Positions 33,206 to 45,420 of a stretch of DNA of 64,000 nucleotides are shown piece by piece. Origin of the DNA: Armigeres subalbatus (taxonomy: Eukaryota > Arthropoda > Insecta > Diptera > Culicidae); contig NC_085139.1 in the NCBI RefSeq assembly GCF_024139115.2, forward strand, positions 141,941,271 to 142,005,270, in the 5' to 3' direction. Position 1 is the stretch's first letter. Each line of letters opens with the position of its first letter. A program made the position numbers and the translations under genes. Below the pieces are notes generated by a model, which did not search any database, was not told the DNA's origin, and saw nothing but the letters and a program-made list of their open reading frames with translations.

Positions 33206-33395
33206 CGTCGTAGGTTGCTGTGTATCTGTTTAAGAAAATGATCAAACGAGAAACAGTTGCCACACTGTGCCACGTCGCGTTATCTCGTTGGACGGTATCT
33301 TTCCCACTCCACAATTATGTGACAGACTGCACAAAAGCAAATTCATTCTCATTATCATTACCATAAAATCGTGAAATCATAAAATTTAAACGTAA

Positions 33396-33555
33396 GGGGC
33401 CATCCACAAAGTACGTCACGCTCCTAGGGGGGAGGGAGGGTTCCGAGGAGCGTGACGACTCATACAAAAATTTTAGAGGTTTAATACAAAAAGTGTGACG
33501 AAGGGGGGAGGGGGGTCAAAAATTTTTTTGCGTGACGTACTTTATGGATCTTCCC
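33396..33555. mobile_element. MITE family C, best-preserved copy
   Basis: Outer arms ccatccacaaagtacgtcac and gtgacgtactttatggatc are clear inverted repeats. G-rich runs (ggggggagggaggg, ggggggagggggg) sit on the plus strand inside, next to gtgacg words. Confidence 0.7.
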
Positions 33556-33749
33556 AATTCATAATTCCAGGAGCTTTATCCATGTTACTGTACAATGCTT
33601 ATCAGTCGATAAAATGCATAAACAGTTACACTTATTATTATTGTTATCTTTATTTAAGAGGCTCTCAGCCCTTGGCTGGCTCACCTCTGAAACAGTTCCA
33701 CTTCAATTGTCCTTTCCCAAGAAGCAAGGACGGCCATGAGGTCGTTTCC

Positions 33750-34490
33750 AAAGGTGCGTGGACGACAACATCGACTATCAGCGACATCCGGCCACACCTG
33801 ATGAAATCGACAATAAGGTCCAAGCCATCTAAGAGGCGCTTTCCCCAAGCCCGTGACCGACTTATACCAAGGACTTGACAGGCCTGAATCAAATAATCGA
33901 AAAGTACCCCGTTTTTCGAGCATCTTTCGCTGATCTTTAAACAGTGTATCATACTCAGCTACTTCCCGTCGGCTGGAAGTCGGCGAGCGTCATCGCCATA
34001 TGGAAGCCTACATACACACTTATGTTTTTTTACCGGGATCTCAGCCATTTGTTCCATTTTTACCAAGATTTGCACAGCCGAGCCCCAGTAAACATTTTTT
34101 TCGCCAAGACATCTGTCAAAGTTGCTAAAAATCAGCAAATAATTTGCCGAAACCCAGCTAACAAGCCTCATTTTTGACGGGATATCAGTTTTTATTTTGC
34201 TGGGCATACGGCTGTGCGGATTTTGCCGAGCTGCAGAAATAAAAACTGAGTGTGTAGGAGGGATCCTTCCTCTCTCAAAAGTTATCGTCCCATCAGCCAA
34301 CTTTCAGGGTTATACACGCTGTATAAAATGGCGATTTACCGCCGGCTACTTGTGTCTGCCGTCCTGCCGATCACACCATCACCTTGCTTGAGGAACAGTT
34401 TGGTTTCCGATCCGTTTGTACACCATCTGACCCATTCCAAAACATTCGCCATGGCCTTATACCCGATGTCAAAAAGGCTCGTTTTTTAAT
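33750..34490 (+). pseudogene. Jockey-clade reverse transcriptase fragment (plus strand)
   Basis: Plus-strand frames give FFEHLSLIFKQCIILSYFPS then GWKSASVIAIWKP (WKxAxVIxIxKP box), and, beyond a 240-bp insertion, SLKSYRPISQLSGLYTLYKM and AIYRRLLVSAVLP, followed by the FGFR-type region. Only the first motifs survive; the catalytic palm is absent. Confidence 0.6.
34010..34250. mobile_element. About 240-bp insertion in the Jockey fragment
   Basis: It separates WKP from the SYRPIS box. Its ends look like weak inverted repeats (ctacatacacact at left, ctcctacacactcag as the reverse complement of the right). No clear TSD was found. Confidence 0.4.
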
Positions 34491-34598
34491 CTGGTGGTCT
34501 CATAGGAAAAATGTTTGATTTTTAAAATTTCCGGTCGGGAAAATTCATTTCTTCCTCTTTTTGCGAAGTCTTTGCAGCCTCGCTCAATGCATACGTTT

Positions 34599-35144
34599 GT
34601 GGGCTTGGTGGTCATATGACTACCGCTTCTGCCTCATACGCAGGAGGTGGTGGGTTCAATCCCAGGCCCGTTCCATTCCTCCTACTTTGTATCTTTTCAT
34701 ATATTTGTCATGTTCTAGCAATCGCTAGAACTGGAAATGGGCTTTCATACCATTTCCATCTTCTACAACTTGATTAGTTCTTGACATCACCCTTTCATTA
34801 CTATCACATTGGCAACCCGTTAACCAAGACGAACCTCTGCCATAAAACCTAACCCCAGATTCCAATAAAATTCCGTAGGAGCTCGTGGCGAGTGCAGAGG
34901 TGTTCTCGGCTTGCAGTGGGCGAGTGACTGCATCATCAATTCCTTCCCATCCCCAATGACCGTGAGGACGTGGCCAGCGCCGTTATCGACCATCCAAAAT
35001 ACTAGAGCTCTCGGACTGTGCACATTGAGGTTGGAGAGCAAATCCCATGCTTCCATCCATTGGTTCCCTGTGCAATTGCGATTGTTCTGGTCGATCACGG
35101 AGTAGCAACTACGAAATGCACGGTCATCATGCTCATGCTCATGC
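34599..35144 (+). mobile_element. tRNA-derived SINE-like element (family S) with about 38-bp flanking repeat
   Basis: The head resembles a tRNA with CAT anticodon-like loop and a B box (ggttcaatccc at 34650). A long body follows, and the tail is a (catgct)n hexamer run at about 35126-35144. Flanks 34558-34598 and 35145-35184 match along about 38 nt with two or three differences. The second copy is at 50511-51129; partial antisense copies lie at 40642-40900 and 62950-63080. No ORF is needed for mobility in trans. Confidence 0.65.
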
Positions 35145-35170
35145 TTTTCCGAAGTCTTTGCAGCCTCGCT

Positions 35171-35254
35171 CAATGGATACGTTTGCGTATGTTGTGACAG
35201 TTTTACCACGGAAAAACTTTCAAAACGTATGCAAACGTATCCATTGTGTGGGGC
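35171..35254. repeat. Small palindrome
   Basis: caatggatacgtttgcgtat and its inverse near 35232-35251 form about 20-bp arms around a 40-nt loop. The left arm overlaps the duplicated flank of the adjacent SINE, so the SINE probably landed in or next to this hairpin. Confidence 0.55.
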
Positions 35255-35299
35255 TCTTAAGAGTTGGTACGTAACGTAACAGTTTATGCATGTCACCGA

Positions 35300-35760
35300 G
35301 GCTTTAAACATTTGTGAATGATCAATCAAAGTTAAATGCCTATATTCCGGGGATTAAACCACCCGACTTGGACATTAATTTACAATGTTGTTCATATGAA
35401 AATATGTACATTATGCGGAAGATATTGATTTGAACAATGTATTGGAGGTAACCACTTTCCCTTCGATGGGATTCGAACCCACGACCCTACAGTACGCTAG
35501 ACTGGTGCTTTAACCAACTAAGCTACGAAGGACCTCCGTCGACCTTCGCAACCTAGCGGCTACTGAATGAGCTCGAAATTCCCAAATTGGACGCATATTC
35601 AAATCACTCGCAATCCATTTGTCAAGCTAACACTTCCACATGTAGTGCACGTTCACATTAAAGGAGCGTGAGTATTTAGAATGTCTGGCGGCTACACACA
35701 TTCTTCATCAGCAACTGTACTGATCAAGTGAGGTTGTGTGAGCTATTTTTGCTATTTGTG
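35300..35760 (-). repeat. Single diverged unit of the tRNA-like 490-bp repeat (family T)
   Basis: Shares with the 53064-55625 array the order: gttaaatgcctata...gggattaa..ccaccc flank, tRNA-like block, acctccgtcg, tagcgg(c/g)tactga, and gagtatttag...ctacacac. The tRNA-like part is better preserved here than in the array. Confidence 0.6.
35459..35532 (-). repeat. tRNA-like cloverleaf in family T repeat
   Basis: Minus-strand 74-nt sequence with a 7-bp acceptor stem (TCCTTCG/CGAAGGG), TA at 8-9, D arm GCTTAGTTGGTTAAAGC, anticodon-like stem and loop CTAGCGT (AGC), and T arm GTGGGTTCGAATCCCAT. One anticodon-stem mismatch and a 6-nt variable loop. It could score as a tRNA pseudogene; the SINE-like surroundings argue against a functional tRNA-Ala. 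Confidence 0.5.
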
Positions 35761-37907
35761 AATTATGCTTCTGCTATTTTGTATGCTACCAAAAAATCAC
35801 ACACTGCAAACACCTTACTCATAAATTGCTAATGAAATCTTACAAGCATACGTTTCTGGTTCATTAGAACTCTCGTGTCGTGTTGCACTGTGCCTGTTAC
35901 CTCATATGGGCACAATCATTTAATACCGCCCGATAATCAACACTCACGTGTCACTAATAATTCATCAAAAATTCAAATGCTTCGGTTCATGAATTCGTGA
36001 TCATTAAACGTATTACATCGCGCCGTTAGCCGCCCACGCTCGGTTTCCTATCACGCTTCCACAATTTACATACATGACATTCGCGAGGGCTATAACTTAC
36101 GCAGGCAGTTGCCTTCTGTTTCGCTGCCTGCCCTGCCGGCGGTTGATTTTGGTTCTTGAAAGGCACATGAGAGAATGTACAATGTATGTACAACCAACTG
36201 GCGAACATTCCAACAATAACACAGGAGAACCGTTACGTGTCGGATTGTAAATCCCGCGCTTTAGGTGCATTTGTATCCTGATAGGGGTGATTAAATTTCA
36301 AAACCATATTTTGATGCACAGTTGTTGGAAAGCACCAATAACGCAAGAAGAGGAGTACATGAAATATAGGACACTCAATGGTGAACTTCTGAAATTATTT
36401 ATTTATTTGATAAAACAAAATTAGCATCGATAACCCGATGGACCATAAATCTCATTAGCGATTGTAGATATGACAGACCGCATCTACTACATCCCTACAG
36501 GCAGCGCTTGTCGTATTCAAAACAAGCCCTATGACTGAGGGACTGACTCGCATCACCACAAAAGCGCACGAAATGGGGTCGAAATTTCACTTGACTTAAT
36601 AATTTCGTAATTACAATTTCATGCTAGTTAAGCACTCGATACCATCCCACCCTCGTCACAGACGTTACCCGAGTATGCAATGGAAACGGATTTATATCAA
36701 ATTTGTTTTGTTTTTGACTTAGATATTTTCTTAGAACATTTTAAAACAACTTTTTTTCTGTATGTATGTACATTGTACATTCTTCAAACAATATTTTTTT
36801 TGAAAAACCTATTTAAAAATATATAGCATTTACATAATAAATAGTTGTGATTTATATTAGGAAAAAAAACCTAGTTGACATAGTGAACTTGTTAAACATA
36901 TTGCGAAATTTATTCTCTAATAATTTCGTCTAGGGACATATTGACACTTTTGAACGAAGCCTCTGTCATATGAATCGCAAATGGTAGGCAATATTTGGTG
37001 CATTCCGTTTGTTTAAAGCAATTTCAAGCCAATACATTATAAATATAAATGAATAAATTTGCCATTTTCCCCTGCTCGAGCTGTGTGTACATACAAGACC
37101 GCCAAGAGCTCTTGTGATAATCCTTCGCTTGTTTTCCCATTCCAGGCCGTCGATATCTTTAGTTCCAACGAACATATTCCGAACAAATTAATGCACAGCC
37201 AGCAGTTTGTGCTCTCCCCCAATGCTGAACTGGCGGTCGGTTGCCTGAATTTAAGTCGTGGACGTGTGGCGTTTGGGGAGTCATTATTTTGTGCTTCGGG
37301 TGCGCGTCTTTGCTACTATCAAATTCTATCGAGAAAACCATAGAAAATAATACGCCACCCGACCATCCGTTGGCTGTTGGTTGCTTTGCCCCTAGCAGAC
37401 ACATCCGCTGCAGTCCTTTTCCCCTTCCCGGCTGACGTGTGCCGTTTGCAGGGAGTGGCTCATTTTAATGAAATTGAACGCCCCAAGGCTATGGCTTTGC
37501 GTTTGTCCACGTGATTCAATGAGAGTGTGTCTCCAGTTATTTGCCGCTCAATACTGAGGGTTAATCTATTCGGTTAACTGCTTTACACAGGTTTTCGGAA
37601 AATTTTCTAATTATAGCAAACATTTCAATTAAAATTATTATTCTCGCATATGTGACTCCATCTTCTATTACTGCCTAAAACAGAGGCGTAGTGTCAAAAC
37701 TAATCACGGAATGAGATAACATATCCAAAGCGTAATAACCACCATGAAAATAAATTGCTAATGCTGAATCTAATTTTACGACATAAGATAAACAGATTCA
37801 AAGTCTTAAGGACACTTAGCGCCGAATCCACTAATGGCAATAGACATGGCTTCCTTACTAATGCACCCTTAGATTTCACTAAATTCGTTGAATTTATTTA
37901 ATTTACT
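35761..37907. other. Unassigned intergenic DNA
   Basis: No recognisable gene or TE in about 2.1 kb. Moderately AT-rich, with several short ORFs of mixed frame at 36966-37435. The lower repeat load than the surroundings could mean unique host sequence such as an intron. Confidence 0.4.
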
Positions 37908-38180
37908 CTTCTTCTTCTTATTGGCATTACCTCCCCCAATGGGATATTGCCGCCTAGCGGTTTAGTATAATTAAGCACTTCCACACTTGTTAACTGCGAG
38001 CTTTCTAAGCCGATTTACTATTTTTGCATTTGTTTATCATGGGACTAATACGATGATACATTTATGCCCAGGGAAGTCGAGAACATTTCCATCACAGATC
38101 AATCGACCGAACCAGGAATCGTACCCAAACACCTTCAGCATGGTCTTGCTTTGTAGCTTATTCGAACCGTATTACGTTTT
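37908..38180 (-). mobile_element. Diverged Feilai-like SINE
   Basis: Antisense copy: it starts with cttcttcttcttattggcat and runs through gcacttccacacttgttaac, tgcccagggaagtcgaga and cagcatggtcttgctttgta. The tRNA-like 5' end is badly decayed. The oldest Feilai copy in the window. Confidence 0.7.
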
Positions 38181-38386
38181 GCTATTCCATTCTGTTCTTC
38201 ATTGCTATGCTCCCTCTCTACTTTGAGCTTCAGATGTTGTACTCACCGATAAATGCCAATAAAATCAATTATGATAGAGTCATGTACAGGGATCAAAAAA
38301 CTTTCCCAATTGGAAAACAAACCAGCAAAAAAAATTGCAATGCGGTTCGAATAAGATCAGCTTGGGCAAAGTATGAGCTGCGGAAT

Positions 38387-38590
38387 TACACGCAAAAAAA
38401 AGCGTTCATGACTTCGTGAACTAACAAGTTCACGGTGTATTTTTTCGTGAACAACAGCCACGGATTCGGGAACACAGTCACGTTTTCTGGAACGTTCTGG
38501 AAACCGAGACTGGTGTTCCCGAATCCATGAATAAAATCACGGTGTATTTTTGCTGGTTCACGAATTCGGGAACGCTTTTTTTTGCGTGTA
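38387..38590. mobile_element. About 200-bp foldback MITE with TA ends
   Basis: acacgcaaaaaaaagcgttc at the left and its complement at the right form strong TIRs, with further inner pairs (cgtgaac/gttcacg, ttcgggaac/gttcccgaa). A TA flanks each end, as for Tc1/mariner-type MITEs. The overlapping ORF is an artefact. Confidence 0.75.
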
Positions 38591-38599
38591 GGCGTGAAA

Positions 38600-40250
38600 C
38601 AAAGTAGTGCAACTTTCGAATGAATCTTCCAACAAGTCATCGATCGCTAGAACTGAGGTACAACGTTGAAATCTGCCTCGGGTCACGTGGTACACACAAC
38701 GACGTTCGTCTTCTTCTCCTACTTCAGGATCCTCTGTATTTCCACCAGGTCACATTTCTGAAGCTTTCTTCAACTCGGACAATAATAAATTTGAACAGTG
38801 GAAACCGTTTGGTAATACGCTTGGACGAGCGCCGAATTTAACCCTGATTACTGATTATTTGATAGAAGACTAGACTAGCCTAGACGATCAAATACGTCTC
38901 ATTCAAACTTTTGTCTAATAACGGCAACTTAGTCGTAATATTTTGTTTCAACAATCTGTATTGTGAGTTCTTGTCTTGATTAAGTACACATGATGTTAAT
39001 TTTTTAAAACTTCATGTCAATAACATATTAAAACGTCGTCATTTCTCCTACTTGGCATAGCTACATCACTGAATTTTCATTTCGAATCTGATACGCATTT
39101 CGGTCATCAAGTGTATTGTAAGAGTTCGACATGTTAACCCTTTGTTGAGCAAAATTCGACAATCCCCTTCCGCCATTTTTACTTTCAGTGACATCATGCT
39201 TGATCTCGACAACAAAAGGGCGGGCATATCCCCGGGCGAAAAATATCCGGCAAAGTGCCGTGTTTGTCTCGCAGACGGGAAATGTCTGTTTCAACTGCTC
39301 GGCGATAGCAAACATTAAAGCAGTTGCAGCATCGCCATAGTATGTGTACATCTATTTCAGCGAATTCTCCTGCAGAACAGGATCTGTACAGCTGCGTGAA
39401 CAAAAACAGTGCAGAAAACTCGTATGGAACCATACTCACCCACGGTGTTGCCGGAGGACAAAAACCGCACCAACGACTCCGACTCCTTTCTCCGAGAAGG
39501 GAATTTCGGGCAATAAACACGACTTCCTCAAAACTTTCGCTCTGCTGGTTGTGGGTAATAATTGCATGTTCTATTTCAACATAACACAGCACACATTAGA
39601 CGATGACGACGAGTCAAACGGCCATTCATAAGCATCCTTGTGTGTATGCTTGCTTGTTTGCCGGAGGGGATTAAAAATCAGACAAGTGAAAATGACGGAG
39701 GTTAAGCGTTAGAAATTAGCATATTCACTTCCCATAGGCAAAATTGTTTTCAGAGCAGAGCAAGGCAGGCGATTCATAATGTTTCTGCTTTACTAATGCT
39801 GTCAAAGGAAATAATATTCATGTAGAATTCATACATTTCCACGAGTTTGGCATGTTCTCATAATGGTGCAAATTTGACCCTGAATAGATCCAATGATGTT
39901 AGTTGTTCGATAAAAAAAATCGTTTGGCAAAATGTTGCGTGTTAATAGAATATTAACAGCCGATCTAATTGTCAAGGTGCATAATGAAAGCATCCCCAGA
40001 AGCCATAACTAAGATGGCAGTCCCATCACGACTGATAGGAACCATAGAACAACATAAACCTATGGATAGTGGCAAACACGGAGCACCTAATCTAAGAGAT
40101 GAATGTATGAATTATATAATTAATAAATAAAATTAGTAAAAAAAATAAACACGGATTGGAACATAGAATATTTTATCGTTACCTGAGCAAGATAGGCTGG
40201 TATAACCTAGAGCGAAGCGCGGCGCATGAAGCTGAATTAGTTTTCAACGA
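38600..40250. other. Unassigned intergenic DNA, one weak candidate gene
   Basis: On the minus strand, 39592-39457 is open and ends at a donor-like GTGAGT, and 39385-39061 is open (TYYGDAATALMFAIAEQLKQ...). A 55-70-nt intron between them (acceptors at gtacAG or ctgcAG) would be of ordinary insect size. I recognise no domain, so this may be chance. The rest shows no gene. Confidence 0.25.
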
Positions 40251-40269
40251 TGCTCATTAGGCCGAACGG

Positions 40270-40645
40270 TCATTAGACCGAATGAGAAGTGATGAGTGAG
40301 AAGTGAGAAGTGTGAAGTGATAAAGAAGTAGAACAGAAGAAAAAAGAAGGAAAAATGAGGAAGAAGGAATAAAGATGAGAGAAAGGAGGAAAAAAGAAGA
40401 AGGAGGAAAAAAGAAGAAGGAAGAAAGAGGAAAGAAGAAGGAAGAATGGAGCAAAAAGAAAGAAGAAGGAAGAAGGAATAAAGAAAAGGAAGAAGGCTGA
40501 GGGAAGGAGCAAGAAAGAAGAAAGAAGAAGGAAAAAGGAGGAAGGAAAACAGAAAAAGGAAGAAAAAATAAGGACGAAGGTAGAAGGAAGAAGGAAGAAG
40601 GGAAAAGGCAGAAGGAGGGGGAGAAGGAAGAAGGAAGAAAGAAGC
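40270..40645. repeat. Polypurine tract (GAA/GGAAGAA), about 375 bp
   Basis: Almost pure A/G on the plus strand with irregular gaagaagga words. All three minus frames stay open as Phe/Leu/Ser-rich ORFs, which are artefacts. It ends directly at the (gcttga)n run of a SINE family S copy. Confidence 0.85.
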
Positions 40646-40900
40646 TTGAGCTTGAGCTTGATGACCGCACAATTCGTAGTTGCTATTCCGTGATTGATCA
40701 GAACAATCAAAATTGCACAGGGAACCAATAGTTGGGGCTTGGGATTAGCTGTCCAACCTCAATGTGCACAGATTGAGAGTTCAATATATTAAAGGACCAA
40801 TAACGGCGCCGGCCACGTCCTTACGGTCATCTGGGAAGGGAAGGAATGTTGGTGTGACATCCGTTGCTACTAGAGACCGAGAACACCTCTGCATCTCCAC
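40642..40900 (-). mobile_element. Partial SINE family S copy, antisense
   Basis: Begins with the hexamer tail (gcttgagcttga) and continues with gaacaatcaaaattgcacag, ggccacgtcctta and ctctgcatctcc, matching the 3' halves of the copies at 34599 and 50511. The tRNA-like head is missing, as expected for 5' truncation. Confidence 0.5.
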
Positions 40901-40979
40901 AGTTGTCACAGGAGGATTTTGGTTAATTGGGCCAGGATACGTTATTACATGGATCAGGATTCACCTTGGTGAGTAATGC

Positions 40980-42950
40980 GATCCATGCAACCATTATTAG
41001 TTCAAATTAGAACAACCAATAAATTAATTCAACTATTTTATAAAATTACTTACACATGTCGTCATCTTCGATGACGAACTGTAGAAAAATATTGTAAATG
41101 TAAAATGTAATACATATGTATATTTCAAAATATTATTATTCTTACTGAAAGTTCTTATGTGAATCTGATAGAAATATGTGTTACTAGTGTACGTCGACAC
41201 ATGTTGTAACGAACCAATTATTTTTTGTAAATTAAATATGGAGTGATCTGCTTTTTCTTCGTCGTTGTCACCACATAGCCATCGGGATACTATCGCCCCG
41301 CAATTCCGTATCCCCTTAGCAAACCCTCAATCAATAACTGCGAAGACTCTAGTTAAAGCCAAGCTACCACTGCACTATGAGGCCTCCCCATGCAAACAGG
41401 CGGACAACAATATTTTCTTCCATTTTTCAAGCTTATAAGATGTTTTTTTATGTTTTCATAGCAATGAAATGTTGTTAAATAACAATTCCAGCCATTTCGC
41501 GACTTTTGAAAAGGGCTTAATATTAAAACTATAGGGGTAACGGCTCAAACCTTGGCCCATTATGCTACGGTTGAGCACATTTATCGTTATAAATCTTCAT
41601 ATATTGCATTTCCAACCAGAATTATTCCACCAGCCAGCTTGCTTACATTTGGTTTTGACGCCAAATAGCAAAAAACGACGATGAATGTCCGCAATATCTC
41701 ATTTAAACCAGCGAAAGTCTCGAGAGAAATGGACAAAAGTTCGGCATCCTTGTCCCTATCAGGTGGATAATTTTTCAGCCCACTTGGGACGAGTGAGTGT
41801 TGATTTCGAACATACGAGAGATAAAGATGGGTTGCTGTTTATAGTACCAGTCATTTTGCTTGCGTTAAATAAAGGCAGCATGCAAACAAATAGAGAAAAT
41901 CAAATCATCTTATTGAGCGTGAATTCTAATTGGTTGCATGTAAAATACTACCACACTGACTGTGAGAGTGCTTTTAAAATCCCCCCAATAGCATGCTTAC
42001 CAAGGACATGCTAACGAAAATACTATTATATGAATCGTTTATTTCCCAAATATTTACCATATTTGCAAGTGTAGAAGTTTAAGAAAATGAAAACTGTATT
42101 AAAAACTGCACTTGCAAAAAGGCTACATGTTCTAGCCCTCATGTTGTACCTTCAAACAAATTGCATATGTTAATTATTGGCTGCCGCATAATTTTGAGAT
42201 TTACTGCTAGTTGAAACCATGGCAGTTGTGTTGCTCTCGCTCTTGCGATACTCTCCAAGACGTAAAACGTAAACAACGCTTTAGGTGGGGATGATGCATA
42301 ACGCACTACTGAAGAAAGTTATTTGTAAAACTTATTCTAGGCAATTTCTTGCTTTGTACTGTGCATAAACAGTTATAACTGTGCCAACTACCTGATATTA
42401 TTACACAATTATTCATAAATAAAATTATTGGTTGCTTGTTTTTAACTCTGCCTGCATTGAAGTTGTATGATTGGTACGTGCGTTTGATTCCACTCCTCTC
42501 TATATCGATCAGCTGTTGTGAATCCTCTCAAAACTCTCACGTGTTTTAACTTCCCGAGTTGAAAGAATACTTTTTCGGTATCATTTTACAGATCAAAATA
42601 CTTTTTGCAAGCAATAATAAATCTAAATTATGATGAAGGTATTTGTCAAATAATTTGACTTGAAATTATTCACATGAAATGACGTTGAAAGTTTATCTAA
42701 TGAAACATACGATCCATTGTATCTTTCCATTATTAAATGAGAAAATGTTTGTAGGATTCGTGCGAAAGATGATAAAACTAAATATTCTTACACTAATTGA
42801 ATCATTTATTTGCGAAATTATGAAGAAAATGGTGTATCGAACCACGAAAGGTTGATGCTTGAATCGTGTTTGGAAGCCGTAAGGTAGGCAATTATTTTTG
42901 GTATGTTCTGCGAATGAAAGCGATTATATCGTGATTCGAGAAAAGCATCA
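40980..42950. other. Unassigned AT-rich DNA
   Basis: ORF 41685-42014 (109 aa) has no recognisable domain and poor codon consistency. At 42955-42990 is a fragment resembling MITE family C. Nothing else seen. Confidence 0.4.
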
Positions 42951-42996
42951 TGAGGGCCCATTTACAAACTACATGATGTTTCAGGTTGGGGGAGGG

Positions 42997-43535
42997 TACC
43001 GTCAACTGGGGGGAAGATGATCATTTTTAAGACAAAACATGCAATAACAATGTGTGTTTACATTTTAAATCAAAACAAATATTTTCAAAACATGTACTGC
43101 TATACGTTGCAATAATCAATAACTTTAGTTTTCTTAAATGCATTTGCATTTATTAAAATAAATTAAATTATCACACATTTTTTGAGTAATCTGGTTCGGG
43201 GTGAAGTTGATCAAGACAGCTCTACTAAAATAATTATGACCTAGTAGTCAAAATACACTTGATTATTTGTATGAATGTTGAATTTACTACGTAAAGAAGT
43301 CTACGAAGCCAATATTTGAAACGAAAATAGCGTCATTTATGACTATCTCTCTCTTTCTTTCACAAAATACATTTTCATGATTATAATCGAAAAACTCGGA
43401 TTTCTATCTAGCGGTAACATTACTTGAACGGAGAATATTGTTGACTACCGTTTCATAAAAAAAATTGGCACTTTTGACTGACACATCAAATGATCATCTT
43501 CACCTCAATGATCATCTTCCCCCCAGTTGACGGTA
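42997..43535. mobile_element. 539-bp TIR element (family D), TA ends
   Basis: The ends accgtcaactggggggaaga and its complement give TIRs of at least 26 bp. Just inside, gatgatcat words are repeated, twice in tandem at the right. A TA is present at each end. The interior is AT-rich without an ORF. It seems to have landed beside a family C fragment. Confidence 0.75.
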
Positions 43536-45225
43536 CTTGTCTGAGCGTTAAGGACTTTATAAATTTCAGAATCCTACCATACATGAAGCATTACTAGAGG
43601 CTTGGTGTGTGTTGAGTTTAGCGTTATGTAATTTGCGAATGAAACTCAACCGCTGAGTGGATTAACCTGTTTTAACAAAAATTCTTAGCAACCTAATCGC
43701 AAGCATCGGATATTCTATCTGCAGCTTTCGGTTATTTTCTCCAGTACGGGTTATTGGTGAGAATGTTTTGATTTCAGAGTTTCACCTATACTAACGTAGT
43801 GCTACAAATCGAAAGCACATGCCACCATTTGGCTACGGGTGCCCCCAGTATTGCCCAAAAAAGTTTTGTTTTGTTATGTCGCTATACTAATGGAAATTGT
43901 GAAATAAAAATGATAGCTGACATAGTGTGGTTGTTATCCATTCATCTGGTGTGCGAAAGCAGGTATGTTCATTCAGAAAACTCTTTTATTGGGCAAAAGG
44001 AAAAACTCTTGCACAGCCAGCCTGCATAAGTCAACAAAACATGGCTGCTAAAAAACAGAGTCAAAGTGATTTTTCACGCAAGATAATTGCTTTTAATAGT
44101 TTAAGAAGTGTATAAATCTAGAGTTATGAAGCAGATATATGTTTGATACACTTTTCTAAAGAAGCATTGGTTAATATCTCCCAACAAATCGACGTATTAT
44201 CGCTGAAATATTGATTATTTTGCGTGATGAGCCAATGTTACATCCAGGGCCAACATTACCGCCGGTTACCCTATATAAATTTCTAAACGACATCGAATTT
44301 TTATTCGCAAAATACCAAGAACAAGAACAAGGCAATAACAAGGCAAGAATGCTTATTATGTATAGTAAAATAATGAAATCTGAGTTGCTATGATGCACAC
44401 TAAGGAAAAAAGGCATGTTTTGGAGCAAAATAGTTTTTTTTTTTTCAAATCGCGTTTTCTAAAAATTTTGCACAAGATTTTCCGTGGGAATCTGAAAGTA
44501 CACAGCCCAAATATGATCCCCAATTAAATATCTCCGCAGTTCAATGCGGGTAAAAAAAGTGGCTGACTTTCCAAGTTCAAATACTTCTAGTTTTCAATAT
44601 TTTTTTTTTGTATTTTGATTTTTAATTTTTTTTCCTTCATGATATCACGTTTTTCGTTAGTACGATATAAAAGCTTTTTTTAATTATGCTGCTGCTGCTG
44701 CTTTTTTAATTATGCAATGCTGTAAGAATGCAATGAGAAAAAAAACGCGTTTTTTATAACTAATAATATATTATTTTATTACTATATATATTATCTCAAA
44801 AACTATAACTCGTAGGAACCTGAAATTTTGTGGTTTTCTTATCCTGTGTATCAATTTTCGAAAACTTCAACACGGTCTTGCTCTGCAGCCTTGCATATTA
44901 CCATAGAAGGCCACAAAACTACGAGAAGGTTTTGAAAGTGCGCGCGATGCGCATCTATTCGCTAATGAACCACATCAACATTTCACAAGCATACCTACAA
45001 AAAAAAAATCTGGTTTTAAGGTATTTCGCATAAAATAAAATCATGAAACTGCTGACTGATTTCGTAAGAATATAAACCGCGTAAAAACAAACTTCGTAAA
45101 TACAAATCACAATTCAATTCTTCTTACTAGTGTACAACATAAAATAAGAAACAAAACCATCAGTTATCTTAACTTTGTTCCTAATAGAATGAATGAATGA
45201 GATGAGAAATTATTCTTAGGAAATA
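43536..45225. other. Unassigned AT-rich DNA with one small ORF
   Basis: On +, 44178-44393 encodes about 71 aa with protein-like composition (RDEPMLHPGPTLPPVTLYKF, then a Glu/Lys-rich end to a TGA). No family is recognised; it could be a terminal exon or a dead TE ORF. The rest shows only short random ORFs. Confidence 0.3.
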
Positions 45226-45420
45226 TAGGGGTAATGACGGCTTTGGCAGGTTTTGCTCTATTAGTGGCAGGGGTTTTTTTTATGACTGATTATGCTCAAA
45301 TTTGGCCCAAACATTCTTTGCATATCAAAGAATATTGTGGCCAAATTTCATAAAATTCGGTCGACAAAAACGCCCCTGCCAATAATAGAACAAAACCTGC
45401 CAAAGCCGTCTGTTCCCCTA
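45226..45420. mobile_element. MITE family B, complete copy
   Basis: 195 bp, arms ggggtaatgacggctttggc and gccaaagccgtctgttcccc, each about 60 nt with matching inner parts (aggttttgctctattagtgg). Flanked by TA on both sides. Confidence 0.8.

Noticed and set aside
35459..35532. Functional tRNA-Ala (AGC) gene
   Set aside because: The cloverleaf is good, but it lies in a diverged copy of the 53-kb repeat family, has an anticodon-stem mismatch and does not resemble insect tRNA-Ala as I know it.
39061..39592. Odorant receptor exon pair
   Set aside because: The tone of one frame suggested an insect receptor, but no family motif, helix pattern or conserved C-terminus could be confirmed. Kept only as a weak candidate.
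40244..40728. Overlapping 137-151-aa ORFs rich in Phe, Leu and Ser
   Set aside because: They are the complement of a polypurine tract. Composition alone explains them; the apparent membrane segments are artefacts.
41685..42014. 109-aa ORF as a gene
   Set aside because: No domain, AT-driven composition, no splice or promoter context.
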